Assembly: GCF_000242455.2 (NCBI RefSeq)
Contig: NC_019892.1
Location: 4,712,001 to 4,776,000 of the forward strand
Direction: 5' to 3'
Length of the DNA: 64,000 nucleotides
Source of the DNA: Singulisphaera acidiphila DSM 18658
Lineage (GTDB): Bacteria > Planctomycetota > Planctomycetia > Isosphaerales > Isosphaeraceae
The stretch's first letter is position 1. Every line of letters begins with the position of its first letter. Shown piece by piece: positions 30,493 through 39,983 of the stretch. The notes below the pieces were generated by a model. That model was not told the DNA's origin. It made no database searches and worked only from the letters and a program-made list of their open reading frames with translations. The translations under genes and the position numbers were made by a program.

Positions 30493-31302
30493 TCAGCGTC
30501 GGGGCGAGGCACCTTCCTCGGTATGGCCGAGGCGGGCGGAGATCTGCCTCGCGTAGTTCCGGACGAGCTTACCGAGAGCCTCACGTCGTTGGGGATCGAT
30601 CTGGTTCGAGGTTCCCGAGAGGCCGATCGAGGCCACGATCTTCCCCGAGTCGCCGATGACGGGGGCGGCGACGCAACGGCCTTCGAGTTCGTCCTCGGCG
30701 TCGTCGACGGCGAAGCCGCGGCGGGAGGAAGCGAGCAAGTCGTCAGCGAACAGGTCCAGGTCCGTGATCGTCCGGTCGGTCCGGCGCGGCAGGCCGGCGG
30801 TTTGGAAGAGCAAGCGCAACTCCTCCCGATCATGCTGCAAGAGCAGGGCCTTGCCGACCGCCGTGCAGTGCAGGCTGTTTCGTTTGCCCACCCATGTGTT
30901 CAGGCGGATGAAGCTCGCCGGCTCCGTTTTCTCGATATAGACTGCCTCATCCTTCTCGAGCGTGGCGAGATGACAGGTCAGGCCGGTCACCTCGGTCAGC
31001 TCCTCCATCAGCGGCAGCGCAAGCGCGCGGAGGTTGAGGTTCTGCCTCGCCGCGCCACTCTCCCGGATCGCGAGCAGCTTGTAGCCGACGCTGTACCGCT
31101 TCGACTCGTCGTCGCGGCTCGCATAGCCGCAACCCTCCATCGTCTCCAGCAGGTAGAACGCCGTGCTGTACGGGATTGCGTGGATTCGGCTCACCTCCTG
31201 CACCGTCAATCCCGTGGAGCTCTGGTTCAGGCTGTCGAGGATCGTGAAGGCGCGCCGGACGGCCGGGACTCGATAGTCCTTGGGGGGCTTGCTCTTCGGC
31301 AT
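30493..31302 (-). CDS. IclR-family transcriptional regulator
   Basis: 269 residues. The N-terminal winged helix-turn-helix is about 12-75 (VPAVRRAFTILDSLNQS, LTVQEVSRIHAIPYSTAFYLLETM). The C-terminal IclR effector domain is about 85-255 (LHCTAVGKALL, and GIRVAAPVIG-like GRCVAAPVIGDSGKIVASIGLSG). The gene is divergent from the enolase-superfamily gene with 112 bases between, the usual layout when the regulator controls that gene. The effector is probably the pathway substrate or an intermediate; this is inference. Confidence 0.93.
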   Translation of the reverse strand: MPKSKPPKDYRVPAVRRAFTILDSLNQSSTGLTVQEVSRIHAIPYSTAFYLLETMEGCGYASRDDESKRYSVGYKLLAIRESGAARQNLNLRALALPLMEELTEVTGLTCHLATLEKDEAVYIEKTEPASFIRLNTWVGKRNSLHCTAVGKALLLQHDREELRLLFQTAGLPRRTDRTITDLDLFADDLLASSRRGFAVDDAEDELEGRCVAAPVIGDSGKIVASIGLSGTSNQIDPQRREALGKLVRNYARQISARLGHTEEGASPRR

Positions 31303-31414
31303 GGTTTTGGACGCTCCCGAGGGGGAGTCCCCCTTGACATGGCGGCTGATCCGAGATTAGCCTCGGCCCTCAATTCCTGGATATCCTATCAGTTAGCCGA
31401 CGTGGAGTCCAAGC
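31303..31414. promoter_or_regulatory. Divergent promoter/operator region for IclR and the sugar-acid genes
   Basis: TTGACA at 31334-31339 is a perfect -35 on the plus strand, but the -10 17 bases on (TTAGCC, 31357) is weak, as for an activated promoter. The short palindrome GGATATCC (31378-31385) lies just downstream, and an AGGGGGAGTCCCCCT palindrome precedes the -35. Either could be an IclR operator. GTG 31415 is preceded by GGAG. Confidence 0.45.
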
Positions 31415-32569
31415 GTGAAAATTACGCGTGTCGAGCCGGTTCTGCTGAGCAGCAAGCCCGCGCGGGAGATCCGCTGGTCGGGGGGCGTGATCTCGACGGT
31501 CCATGCGGCCCTGATTCAGGTGCATACCGACGAGGGGATCACGGGTCTGGGGGAGACCTACGTCGGCATTTTTGCCCCGCTCGCGGTCAAGGGAATCGCC
31601 GAGGCCTTGGAGCCGCTCCTGATCGGGGAAGACCCGATGAACATCGCGGCCTTGTATCAGAAGCTCGTCTCGAAGACCTTGTTCTGGGCCCGGGTCGGTG
31701 CCGGGATCAGCACCATCGGCGCCGTCGAGATGGCGCTCTGGGATATCGCGGGCAAGGCGCTTGGCAAGCCGGTGTACGAACTGCTTGGAGGCGCTGTCCA
31801 CGCTCGGCTGCCGCTCTACGCCAGCGGCGGCTTGGAGAAGCCGCTCGAGGAGCTCGTCGATGAGATGCGTGGGTATCGGGAGGAAGGGCTCAAGGCGGTG
31901 AAGGTCCGGATCGGGATGGACCCGACGCGTGACCTCGAAAAGGTCCGCCGCGTCCGCGACGTGATCGGCGAGGGGATGGACCTGATGGTCGACGCGGTCC
32001 AGGGGCACAACCCGGAACCCTGGACCGCCGCCCAGGCCGTCCGCGCGGGGTCTGCCCTCCGCGAGCTCAACCTCCGCTGGTTCGAGGAACCGTGCGCCGC
32101 CACGGATTACGCCGGGTACGCACACGTGCGCCGGCATGTGCCGATCCCGGTTTCGGGGGGCGAGAGCTCGACGACGATCCACGAGTTCCGGCATTTCTTC
32201 GAGGCCGGGGCGCTCGACATCGCCCAGCCCGACGTCGCCCACGCCGGCGGGATCATCGAGTGCCGCAAGATCGCGACCCTGGCCCAGAGCCAAGGGGTCG
32301 AGGTCGCCTTCCATTCCTGGTCGTCCTCGGTCGTCCTGGCGGGAAACTATCACCTTGCGTTCACCTTGCCGAACTGCAAGGTGCTCGAGTATCCGACCTG
32401 GGGGTATCCGCTCCGCGACGCCTTGTTCGTCGAGCCGTTGCGGATCGAGCAGGGGGACTTGTTGCCGCCGTCGACGCCCGGCTTGGGGGTCGAGCTGAGG
32501 GACGAGGTCCGCGAAGAGTTCGCGTTCCGGCCCGAGGAAGGCGTCCGGATGCAGAGGGGGGGCCGCTGA
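31415..32569 (+). CDS. Enolase-superfamily enzyme (mandelate racemase/muconate lactonizing type)
   Basis: 384 residues. The capping domain is 1-125 (MKITRVEPVLLSS; GGVISTVHAALIQV; STIGAVEMALWDIAGKALGKPVYELLGG). The barrel residues are K163-V-R165 on strand 2, D193 (LMVDAVQ), the EEP pair E224/E225 and E250 (SGGES) as metal ligands, D273 (QPDVAHAGG) and H300 (AFHSW) as the His-Asp dyad. This pattern is that of sugar-acid dehydratases or racemases of the MR subgroup. The exact acid is not readable. It overlaps the amidohydrolase by one base and is probably IclR-controlled. Confidence 0.9.
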   Translation: MKITRVEPVLLSSKPAREIRWSGGVISTVHAALIQVHTDEGITGLGETYVGIFAPLAVKGIAEALEPLLIGEDPMNIAALYQKLVSKTLFWARVGAGISTIGAVEMALWDIAGKALGKPVYELLGGAVHARLPLYASGGLEKPLEELVDEMRGYREEGLKAVKVRIGMDPTRDLEKVRRVRDVIGEGMDLMVDAVQGHNPEPWTAAQAVRAGSALRELNLRWFEEPCAATDYAGYAHVRRHVPIPVSGGESSTTIHEFRHFFEAGALDIAQPDVAHAGGIIECRKIATLAQSQGVEVAFHSWSSSVVLAGNYHLAFTLPNCKVLEYPTWGYPLRDALFVEPLRIEQGDLLPPSTPGLGVELRDEVREEFAFRPEEGVRMQRGGR

Positions 32570-33411
32570 TGAGAATCGACTACCACTCGCACTTCATCGA
32601 GCGGGTCCATTTCGGCCCGAAGTTCACCCGTGACTGGGACGAGCAGTGCGGCCTGGGGGCGTGGCCCGAGGTCTCGGCCGAGGACTTCGAACGGGCGATG
32701 GAGCCGTTCGACAAGGTCCTCGTCTTCGGGATCACGGCGCACGCGATGGGCATCCACACGCCGCACGAGCACGTGGCGCGCCTGGTCGCCCGCAACCCTG
32801 CGAAGTACATCGGGTTCATGGCTCTCGACCCGAGCCGGCCGGACGCGATCCGCGAGATGGAACGCGGGGTCCACGAGTTCGGCTTCCGGGGCATCAAGCT
32901 CTATCCGATCATGTCGGTCTACAACCCGGCCGACCCTGCCTTCCACCCGTTCTACCGCCGCGCCGTGGAACTGGGCTTGCCGGTAATGATGCATATGGGG
33001 GCCTCGCCGGTCAGTCAGGGACCGCTCAAGTACTCGCTCCCGCTCCTGGTCGACGACCTGGCCATCGCCTTCCCGGAGTTGCGGGTCATCATCGCCCACC
33101 TCGGCCACCCCTGGCAGCGGGAAACGGCCCTGGTGATCCGGAAGCACGCCCACGTTTATGCCGATATTTCCGGGCTCTGGCATCGCCCCTGGCAAGGGTA
33201 TGAAGCAATGATCGTCTGTCTCGAATGGGGCGTGACCCACAAGTTGCTGTTCGGTTCCGACTACCCGTTGTGGGAACCGAGCAATGCCATCGAGAGCCTC
33301 CGCCGCTTGAACGAGCAAGTGCAGGGGACCCCGCTTCCGAAGATCCCAGGGGAAGTGATCGAGGAGATTCTCGAACGCGACGTCTTGAGTGAATTAGGGA
33401 TCATAACCTGA
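32569..33411 (+). CDS. Amidohydrolase-2 family metal-dependent hydrolase
   Basis: 280 residues. A TIM-barrel hydrolase with the N-terminal H-x-H pair in DYHSHF, strand motifs VMMHMGA and IIAHLGHPWQRE, and the terminal aspartate in FGSDYPLWEP. Close families hydrolyse lactones (2-pyrone-4,6-dicarboxylate lactonase type) or decarboxylate (ACMSD type). Start ATG 32569 overlaps the stop of the enolase-superfamily gene (TGATG), so the two are translated together. A lactonase or hydrolase acting on the sugar-acid product is a reasonable guess. The upstream part of the frame (from 32092) is a shadow. Confidence 0.88.
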   Translation: MRIDYHSHFIERVHFGPKFTRDWDEQCGLGAWPEVSAEDFERAMEPFDKVLVFGITAHAMGIHTPHEHVARLVARNPAKYIGFMALDPSRPDAIREMERGVHEFGFRGIKLYPIMSVYNPADPAFHPFYRRAVELGLPVMMHMGASPVSQGPLKYSLPLLVDDLAIAFPELRVIIAHLGHPWQRETALVIRKHAHVYADISGLWHRPWQGYEAMIVCLEWGVTHKLLFGSDYPLWEPSNAIESLRRLNEQVQGTPLPKIPGEVIEEILERDVLSELGIIT

Positions 33412-33482
33412 TCGATCATGTCGAATAGGGCGCTCGCGGCCTAGGCTCCAGGGAGTCGGAGATAGCCGGTTTGGGCGAAGGC

Positions 33483-34502
33483 CTACCAATCGCTCTGCTG
33501 GGCGACCGCGCCGGGGAACTCCGCGCTGGCGACGTGTCGGAAATCGGTACTGTGATCGAGCGTCGGAGAGGGCTCCCATCGTAGGAGGTTCTTGACGATG
33601 AACAAGGGGCGATTCTTGGTCTGCTCATACATGCGTCCCATGTATTCGCCCAAGATGCCCAGGGCCAGGAGTTGGGTGCTGCTGAACAGGGCGATGACGA
33701 TGATCAGGACCATCCACCCGCTCACCGGGTTCCCGACGGCCCATGACGCGAGCGAGTAGGCCGCCAGCAGGAACGTGACTAGCGCCGTGCCGGCGCCGAA
33801 CCAACTCGCCAGGACGAGCGGCTTGGTCGAGAAGGCGGTGATCGCGTCGAGGGCGAACCGGACCATCTTGCGGAGCGGGAACTTGGAGGTCCCGGCGTAG
33901 CGGCAATGGCGGTCGTAGGGGATCGCCGCCTGGGGGAAGCCGATCCAGGGGACCATGCCGCGGATGAAGCGATGGCGCTCTGGCATCGCGAGCAGGACGT
34001 TGAGGGCCCGGCGGCTCATGAGGCGGAAGTCGCCCGTGTCGGGCGGGATCGGCACTTCGGAGAGGCCTGTGATCAGGCGATAGAAGAGGGCCGCGGTGCC
34101 TCGCTTGAACGCGGTCTCGCCGTCGCGTCGCCGGCGCTGGCCGTAGACGACGTCGAGACCGGTATCCATCCGATCGAGCATCGCCGGCAGCAACTCGGGG
34201 GGATCCTGGAGGTCGGCGTCGATGATGAGGATCCGCTCCCCTTGGCAGATTTCCAGGCCGGCGGTCAAGGCGAGCTGGTGGCCGTGGTTGCGCGAGAGGC
34301 TGACGGCCACGACGAAGCGGTCGGCCGCCGCGAGCGACTCCAACATCGGCCAGGTCCGATCCTTCGAACCGTCGTCGACGAAGACGAGCTCATAGGACTG
34401 TCCGAGCGAGCGGCAGACCGCCGTGAGCCGACGGTACAGCTCGTCGATCACTTCTTCTTCGTTATAGCAAGGTACGACGATGGACAGGTCGAGGAGATTC
34501 AT
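33483..34502 (-). CDS. Polyprenyl-phosphate glycosyltransferase (GT2, DPM1/GtrB-like)
   Basis: 339 residues. The GT-A domain is 1-230: IVVPCYNEEEVIDELYRRL, VFVDDGSKDRT, IDADLQDPPELL (the DxD-type metal site) and DTGDFRLMSRR. Two transmembrane segments lie at about 240-265 and 275-300, followed by the family-typical GEYMGRMYEQTKNRPLF. It would load a sugar from a nucleotide donor onto undecaprenyl phosphate at the inner membrane. Start ATG 34502 begins MNLLDLSIVVP. It is followed upstream on the same strand by two membrane GT-C-type proteins, which could use its lipid-linked sugar. Confidence 0.92.
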   Translation of the reverse strand: MNLLDLSIVVPCYNEEEVIDELYRRLTAVCRSLGQSYELVFVDDGSKDRTWPMLESLAAADRFVVAVSLSRNHGHQLALTAGLEICQGERILIIDADLQDPPELLPAMLDRMDTGLDVVYGQRRRRDGETAFKRGTAALFYRLITGLSEVPIPPDTGDFRLMSRRALNVLLAMPERHRFIRGMVPWIGFPQAAIPYDRHCRYAGTSKFPLRKMVRFALDAITAFSTKPLVLASWFGAGTALVTFLLAAYSLASWAVGNPVSGWMVLIIVIALFSSTQLLALGILGEYMGRMYEQTKNRPLFIVKNLLRWEPSPTLDHSTDFRHVASAEFPGAVAQQSDW

Positions 34503-34588
34503 CAAGGTGCCCTCGTGGGTAAAGCTGCCTCTGTTCATGAGAGAGGCGTAATTTTTGAATATTCATGTGCTGGATTGCTTGGTTTCGG

Positions 34589-35938
34589 TCATTGGGCTTT
34601 GCCCGATCCGCCTCGCAGCGTCCGAACTTCGAGGGCTTCGGGCAGGTGGGCCTCCCCGGCGACCTCCCCGTTCGTTGGCCATCCCTCGGGCAGCCTCGCT
34701 CCATCGGTGACAAGGCGGCTTGGAGCCGATAACCCGTCCCCGAGCGACCGCAGGGCCGAGGCGATGTTGGGCAGGAACGCGTGGCGATTCCAGCCGAATT
34801 GCAACGCCGCGAAGGGCATGAACCAGATCAGGTGATTGCCGTGGACTTCGCGATAGCTCATCTCGCAGAGGAGTGTGAGCACGAGATACCAAAAGACGAG
34901 CGAGCGGTAATCGATTCGGGTATAAAAATTCTTGGCGACCACCAGGGCGATCGCCATGAGTTGGATTGCGGTGAAGGCGAAGTGGAGTTCCTTGGGGGTG
35001 AGGGAATAGAGACTCGTGGAATCGGCCGCCTTGGTCGAATGGAACAGGACGACGTTGCGGAACAAGGCGCCGGGGTCCCAGGCGAGGAACGGCAAGAGCG
35101 GCACCAGGCCGGCGGCGAACCCGGCGACGAACCGGGGCTCGGGTCGACGGCGGACGAACAGGAAGAGGTAGAAAATCGCCGGGGAGACCTTCGCCGAGAG
35201 GGACAGGCCCGCCAGCAGGCCCGCCAACGCCCAGGATTTTCTGCGGACGGCCAGGATCGACCCGAGGATCAGCATGACCGGGAAGATGTCATTCGCCCCT
35301 TGATGGAACAGCTCGTGCCAGAGTCGGTTCGGCAGCAGCATGAGCGTGCAGCAAAACCAGGCGGTTGCGGTCGACTCTGACATCTCGCCCCGCCCCCTTC
35401 CCAGCAGGAAGACGAGCACGACTGTCACACCGAGGTAGACGAGGCTGGTGTATTTGATCCCATTCGTCGGCGTGACGGCGCTGATCGCGTACCCGAGGAT
35501 CATCGTGGGACCATACTTGAACCCCCACATCGATGGGTTGTCGCCGAGCACGGCGATCGTCCGGCTCTGATAGGGATTCTGTCCGTCGAGAAAGACGAGG
35601 CGAGCGGCTTCCTGGGTCGTCTGGCCGATGTCGACGACGGGCGGCTTGTCGAGGTCCGCCAGGCTCTTGTAGATTCCCCAATTGAGGGCGAGGACCGTGA
35701 GCGCCGGCGCCACTATGGCCGTGAATTCCCCCATCGCACGCGGTGGCGTGTCGCCGGGTCGGCGACGCGTGCCCAGGGTCATCGCCAGCAGGCTCGCCAG
35801 GCAGGCGAAGCGGACGAAGGCCTGGTCCCAGTCGTAGCGGTCGAGCAGGTCGAAGATCGCGGCGTACGCGACCAGCACGAGCGTTGCGGAGACGATTGCG
35901 CGGGCCGAGTTGAGGCCCTCTCGCCCGATTCCCATCAT
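34589..35938 (-). CDS. Integral membrane glycosyltransferase-like protein (GT87/DUF2029 type)
   Basis: 449 residues with about 10 transmembrane segments. An early conserved RYDWDQAFVRF and the periplasmic-loop DGQNPYQSRTIAVLGDNPSMWGFKYGP region carry acidic residues in the manner of GT-C polyprenyl-phosphate mannosyltransferases. WHELFHQGANDIFPVMLILG and GLSLSAKVSPAIFYLF resemble the GT87 core (DUF2029). It overlaps the gene upstream by four bases. The acceptor is unknown, and the family call is moderate. Confidence 0.75.
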   Translation of the reverse strand: MMGIGREGLNSARAIVSATLVLVAYAAIFDLLDRYDWDQAFVRFACLASLLAMTLGTRRRPGDTPPRAMGEFTAIVAPALTVLALNWGIYKSLADLDKPPVVDIGQTTQEAARLVFLDGQNPYQSRTIAVLGDNPSMWGFKYGPTMILGYAISAVTPTNGIKYTSLVYLGVTVVLVFLLGRGRGEMSESTATAWFCCTLMLLPNRLWHELFHQGANDIFPVMLILGSILAVRRKSWALAGLLAGLSLSAKVSPAIFYLFLFVRRRPEPRFVAGFAAGLVPLLPFLAWDPGALFRNVVLFHSTKAADSTSLYSLTPKELHFAFTAIQLMAIALVVAKNFYTRIDYRSLVFWYLVLTLLCEMSYREVHGNHLIWFMPFAALQFGWNRHAFLPNIASALRSLGDGLSAPSRLVTDGARLPEGWPTNGEVAGEAHLPEALEVRTLRGGSGKAQ

Positions 35939-37557
35939 CGTGGACCTCCGCCCGAGTCTCGGAACGCATTGCGATCAAAAGGTTTGAGGCGGGCCTCGAG
36001 TGGGCCGTCGGGCCGGACGTAGAGCTCGGGAAGCTCCTCGTCCGCCGAGTGAGAGCCGGGCACCTGCCGGTATCGGTCCTCGATCCAGTCCAAGACGGGG
36101 TGGTGCTGGCCCGCGTTCCGCTTGGTCGTGTAGACGGCGATCAGGTCGGGAGGGTGCGCTTCGAGGTCGGCGAGGGTCCGCGCCGAGAGTTCGTCCTGCA
36201 TCGGGCCTTCATACAGGGGATCGTCCCAGAGGACGCCGACGGGGGGGCTCGAACCACTCGCGAAGTAGACCTCGGGGTGCGGCCCCCACTGGTAGACCGT
36301 CTCGTTCGGCTTGAGGAGGCCGGCCAGGGTGCGGCCGAACCGTTCCGACGCGATGAAGCCATTGCCGTATTTCCGGAACGACCACTGGTCGGGGGCAACC
36401 TGCGAGTGGGGCAACTCGATCCAGAGGCAATTCGCCAGGACAAAGAGTCCAGGGACCCAGGCGAGCAACCGATCTCGGCTCCAGAGCCCTCGGACCACCG
36501 CCGCCGTCCCCCAGCCGGCGGCGACGGCCAGCGGCGGGAGCCAGAGCTGATAGTAGTGCGGCCAGAAGCGGCCTGGGGCTGCCACGGCGACCAAGGTCCC
36601 CGCGAGCCAGGCCGCCATCAAGGCGTGTGCGCGGAGGGCCTGTTCCTTCCACCGGGACAGGAAGGGGACGATGGCCAGCAGGCTGAGCGGGATCAGGATC
36701 GCCTTTGTGGCTAATAATGCGTCGACCCCCGACGGGATGAGCGCCGTCGCCACGTTATCCAGCAGGTTTCCCGAGTATCGCGTGCTGAAGAGGAAGTTCG
36801 TCCGCCAGTAGATGTCGTACCGGCCGGTGGCGGCGAAGTAGGCCCCCATGCCGACCCAGAGGAGCAGCCCGGGCAGGGCCATCAAGACGACCTGGGTGAC
36901 CGCCGTACGCTTTGGCCTCATCGTCGCTAGGTGCGCCAGGGCCAGCGTGAACGCCACGAAGACCACGACCTGCTTGTAGGTCGAAGCGACCGCGAGAAGA
37001 ACGCCCGCCGCGATCGCAAGGGTTGAGCCGCCGGTGCCCGAGGAGATCCGCGTCAGGGCGACGAATGCCCAGACCATCAGGGCATTGATGAAGACCTCGG
37101 AGTTCGGCTGATTGGCCTGGAGGTCGGGATCGTTGCAAGCGACCGCCCAGAAGGCCGCCGCCCAGAGTCCCCCGCCTCGGCCGAGGGCTTCCCCGGCCCG
37201 TTCGACTCCGATCAGGGTCACCAGGGCCGCGAAGATCCCCAGCGCCAGCAACTCCACCTTGCCATACCCGACCAGGACCTCGGCGGCGGCGTAGGTCGCG
37301 TAGATCGTCGGCGGCTTGATGTCCCAGAGGTCGGAGTACAGCGATCGGCCACGGAGCAGTTCGTGGCCGATCACGGCGTAGGTGCCGTGGTCGCACTCCG
37401 GCGGCTCGGAACGCGTGTGGACCCGGAACGCGACGATATAGAGGCCGAGGGCCAGGAGCGCCGCGATCCTCAGACCCGGCCCTGCTCGGCGAGGTCCAGG
37501 GACCTCGGGCTCGGCGGCGTCGCGCGGCAGGGGGTCAGGGATGGTCGCGGTGCTCAT
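35935..37557 (-). CDS. Multi-pass ArnT/GT39-like membrane protein
   Basis: 540 residues from ATG 37557. One transmembrane segment follows a 30-residue cytoplasmic start (GLRIAALLALGLYIVAF), then a periplasmic loop with EPPECDHGTYAVIGHELLRG and YSDLWDIKPPTIYATYAA, which has the GT39 layout: an acidic residue after the first helix and an aromatic D-x-K-P-P motif. About 10 further helices follow, then a soluble C-terminal part from about 410 (FASGSSPPVGVLWDDPLYEG). It probably transfers a sugar from a lipid carrier. An alternative start 27 bases upstream lacks support. Confidence 0.8.
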   Translation of the reverse strand: MSTATIPDPLPRDAAEPEVPGPRRAGPGLRIAALLALGLYIVAFRVHTRSEPPECDHGTYAVIGHELLRGRSLYSDLWDIKPPTIYATYAAAEVLVGYGKVELLALGIFAALVTLIGVERAGEALGRGGGLWAAAFWAVACNDPDLQANQPNSEVFINALMVWAFVALTRISSGTGGSTLAIAAGVLLAVASTYKQVVVFVAFTLALAHLATMRPKRTAVTQVVLMALPGLLLWVGMGAYFAATGRYDIYWRTNFLFSTRYSGNLLDNVATALIPSGVDALLATKAILIPLSLLAIVPFLSRWKEQALRAHALMAAWLAGTLVAVAAPGRFWPHYYQLWLPPLAVAAGWGTAAVVRGLWSRDRLLAWVPGLFVLANCLWIELPHSQVAPDQWSFRKYGNGFIASERFGRTLAGLLKPNETVYQWGPHPEVYFASGSSPPVGVLWDDPLYEGPMQDELSARTLADLEAHPPDLIAVYTTKRNAGQHHPVLDWIEDRYRQVPGSHSADEELPELYVRPDGPLEARLKPFDRNAFRDSGGGPR

Positions 37558-37606
37558 CAATGGATCTCGATCGAATTGGGACACGTCCCCCGAGCCCGAA
37601 CGGCGC

Positions 37607-38689
37607 TCAGAACTGGGACTGGTCCACCACCTCGCCTCCGGAGACGGTCCCCAAGGCCTTCCAGACGGCTGCGCCGATCTCCTTGCGGACGAATCGGACC
37701 GACGCGTCCCCCAGCAGCAGATTCACTCCGCCCGGATGCCGACTGGTTGCGGTGACCACGACCGGGCTGTCGAAGTCGTCGGAGCCGCCGAGCAGACAGC
37801 TCGGTTTCATCGGCGTGAATATGTGATGGTAACGTGTGTAGAGGACGTTTCCGTCCGCCCAACGGCTCCCTGAGAGGTGATAGGGCGTGTCAAAGCTGAG
37901 AGAGTTGGCCGGGCTGGCCGTCTCGCACGAGTCGGTTGAGCTGTCGGCGAGGAAGTAGTTCGTCAGAGTGTTGGCCGAGGCCGTCAGGCCGAGGCAGCGC
38001 TCGCTGAACGAGGCGGTGTTGCTCATCCCGTCCCGGAAGTCGGCCGGCTTCACGGCGCTCTGGTACCAATAGGTGCCGTCGTTCTTCGCGGTGCCGCCCG
38101 GGATCGGCAGGTCGGCCGCCAGGTTCCGGGGGAGCGTACCGGCGCATCCCCGATAGCTTGTCGGTGCGGTCACCATCAGGGGATCGGCCCGGCCGTCGTC
38201 GATCCGGTCGCGGTCCGACGGGCAGAGGAACGCGGCGACCCGGGTCGATAACGCGGTCCGATTCGAGGGGCCGTAGACCGGGTCATGGAGCCAAGGCACG
38301 CCCGAGACGTTCAGCGCGGTGAAGAGCGCCGGCTGCTCGAGGTAGGGAAGGATCTGCGAGTGCGCCGACCAACGCGGCTCGTGCCCTTGCGGTCCCGCCC
38401 CCCCCACGCCGAACGGGAGGACTTCGAGCGTGGCAGCATAATTGGCCAGGGCCACACCGATCTGCCGCAGGTTATCGGTGCACTGCGTCCGCCTCGCCGC
38501 CTCCCGGGCCGCCTGCACGGCGGGAAGGAGCAGGGCGATGAGCAACCCGATGATGGCGATGACAACCAGCAACTCGATCAGGGTAAACCCACGATGGGGA
38601 GATCCGGCTTGGCTCTGTTCATGGCCGTTCGTGAGGGCCAGGGAGCCTGGGATCGAGGTTGAATTTCCCGAGGATTTTCGACGCCACAT
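37607..38689 (-). CDS. DUF1559 prepilin-like protein
   Basis: About 360 residues. A type IV prepilin-like N-terminal signal is present (RGFTLIELLVVIAIIGLLIA) with Gly before Phe for prepilin-peptidase cleavage. It is followed by LPAVQAAREAARRTQCTDNLRQIG, the hallmark of planctomycete DUF1559 proteins. The C-terminal HPGGVNLLLGDASVRFV matches the H-x9-DG signature. These pseudopilin-like surface proteins are hugely expanded in the phylum and may be involved in large-molecule uptake. The start is uncertain: ATG 38689 or GTG 38734. It sits between two glycosyltransferase blocks on the same strand. Confidence 0.92.
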   Translation of the reverse strand: MWRRKSSGNSTSIPGSLALTNGHEQSQAGSPHRGFTLIELLVVIAIIGLLIALLLPAVQAAREAARRTQCTDNLRQIGVALANYAATLEVLPFGVGGAGPQGHEPRWSAHSQILPYLEQPALFTALNVSGVPWLHDPVYGPSNRTALSTRVAAFLCPSDRDRIDDGRADPLMVTAPTSYRGCAGTLPRNLAADLPIPGGTAKNDGTYWYQSAVKPADFRDGMSNTASFSERCLGLTASANTLTNYFLADSSTDSCETASPANSLSFDTPYHLSGSRWADGNVLYTRYHHIFTPMKPSCLLGGSDDFDSPVVVTATSRHPGGVNLLLGDASVRFVRKEIGAAVWKALGTVSGGEVVDQSQF

Positions 38690-38792
38690 CGCGATTGTCC
38701 TGTCGGTTCTTCGGGCATCGGGAACGGCCGTCACGGCATGCTTGTGATGAGCAGAGAGGCCGATGCGTGGAATCAGGCCGCACGGTCAGACT

Positions 38793-39983
38793 TCAGATGA
38801 TGACATGCCAGGTCGCGAACAATGCGGAGAAGGCGCCGAGGAAAAAGCAACTGATCCCCACGAGCGCGGAGACGATCGGTGGATCGACCTTGGAGAGCAA
38901 ATGGGCGATGACCGCATAGACCGGGATGATGACCGACGAGTAGCGGGCCGTGCTGATCATGGTCCTCCCATAGCCATTGGTTAAGTAAGGGATCAGGATG
39001 AGAAAGGCGGACGTCAGGATCTCCGGCGAATTGAGCCAGCGTTTCCAGGCTCCGAGGATCACGAGACCTGAGAATCCGATGAAATAGAGTGCGTCGACTA
39101 CCCTCATATTGAAAACAAGCGAATGATGGTATTCGTTGTTATACCAGTAGGCTCCGGACGAAGGGGTGAAAATCGCCCGGATCGGCTCGAATGTGAGCAG
39201 GCAGAACAGGCGGTGGCCCAGTGACTCGTCGGGCCTCAAGCTCCATGCTTCCTGACCCCGGGCGAAGGCGAGCGGGTCGCCGAAGCTCAAGTAGAGGTAC
39301 GTTGAGAAGGCGATGATTCCCCACATCGAGAGGGGAATCAGGTAGGCGAGCCGCGCGACTCGCGCGGCCGGTTTCCCACCGCTCATCCAGACGTGGACGA
39401 CCAGGGCCGGGATGAGTGCGACCCCGACCGGCCGGACCGCGGTCGCGAAGCCGACCAGGCTGGCGATCATCGCCGGATGGCATTGCTTGGCCAGCGCGAG
39501 CAGGAACATCGCGAGGACGAGCAGGAACAAGGATTCCGAGTAGTTGATGCGAAAGAAGAGCGATGCCGGCAGCGTGGTGAGCGCGATGACGGCGTAGCCC
39601 CCCAGGCGGACGCCGTGTTCGGGGTAACGCACCTGGAAGTAGCGCAAGATCAGGAAGAGCGAGGCGATCAGGCAAACGTTTGAAATCAGGAGCAGAGAAT
39701 AATCGGCATTCAACCCCGTGACACGGGAGACCAGACGCCCCAGCATGGGATACGCAGGAAAGAAGACCGCGCTCGAGAAGGACGTCCGGCTATAGTCATA
39801 TCCCTGGGCAGCGATCTTTTGATACCATTGAGCGTCCCAGTTGGTGAACGGCTCCCCGCTGTACACGAAGGTATTCCCGCGGACCGGCGAGTTTTTCAAT
39901 ACCTCGGAACCGAGGAGAAACCCACCTGCGACCACCATGCCCGTCAGGTAATAGTAGCAGAGAGCTTTGGAGAGAGTGCTCAT
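38793..39983 (-). CDS. PIG-V-like integral membrane mannosyltransferase
   Basis: 396 residues with about 9 to 10 transmembrane helices. The first periplasmic loop has FTNWDAQWYQKIAAQGYDY; the W-D-x-x-W-Y block is characteristic of PIG-V/GPI-mannosyltransferase-2-type GT-C enzymes and their bacterial relatives. FFPAYPMLGRLVSRV and TLPASLFFRINYSESLFLL also fit. It overlaps the DUF1583 gene upstream by four bases. It presumably transfers a hexose from a polyprenyl-phosphate donor to an acceptor outside the membrane. Confidence 0.8.
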   Translation of the reverse strand: MSTLSKALCYYYLTGMVVAGGFLLGSEVLKNSPVRGNTFVYSGEPFTNWDAQWYQKIAAQGYDYSRTSFSSAVFFPAYPMLGRLVSRVTGLNADYSLLLISNVCLIASLFLILRYFQVRYPEHGVRLGGYAVIALTTLPASLFFRINYSESLFLLVLAMFLLALAKQCHPAMIASLVGFATAVRPVGVALIPALVVHVWMSGGKPAARVARLAYLIPLSMWGIIAFSTYLYLSFGDPLAFARGQEAWSLRPDESLGHRLFCLLTFEPIRAIFTPSSGAYWYNNEYHHSLVFNMRVVDALYFIGFSGLVILGAWKRWLNSPEILTSAFLILIPYLTNGYGRTMISTARYSSVIIPVYAVIAHLLSKVDPPIVSALVGISCFFLGAFSALFATWHVII

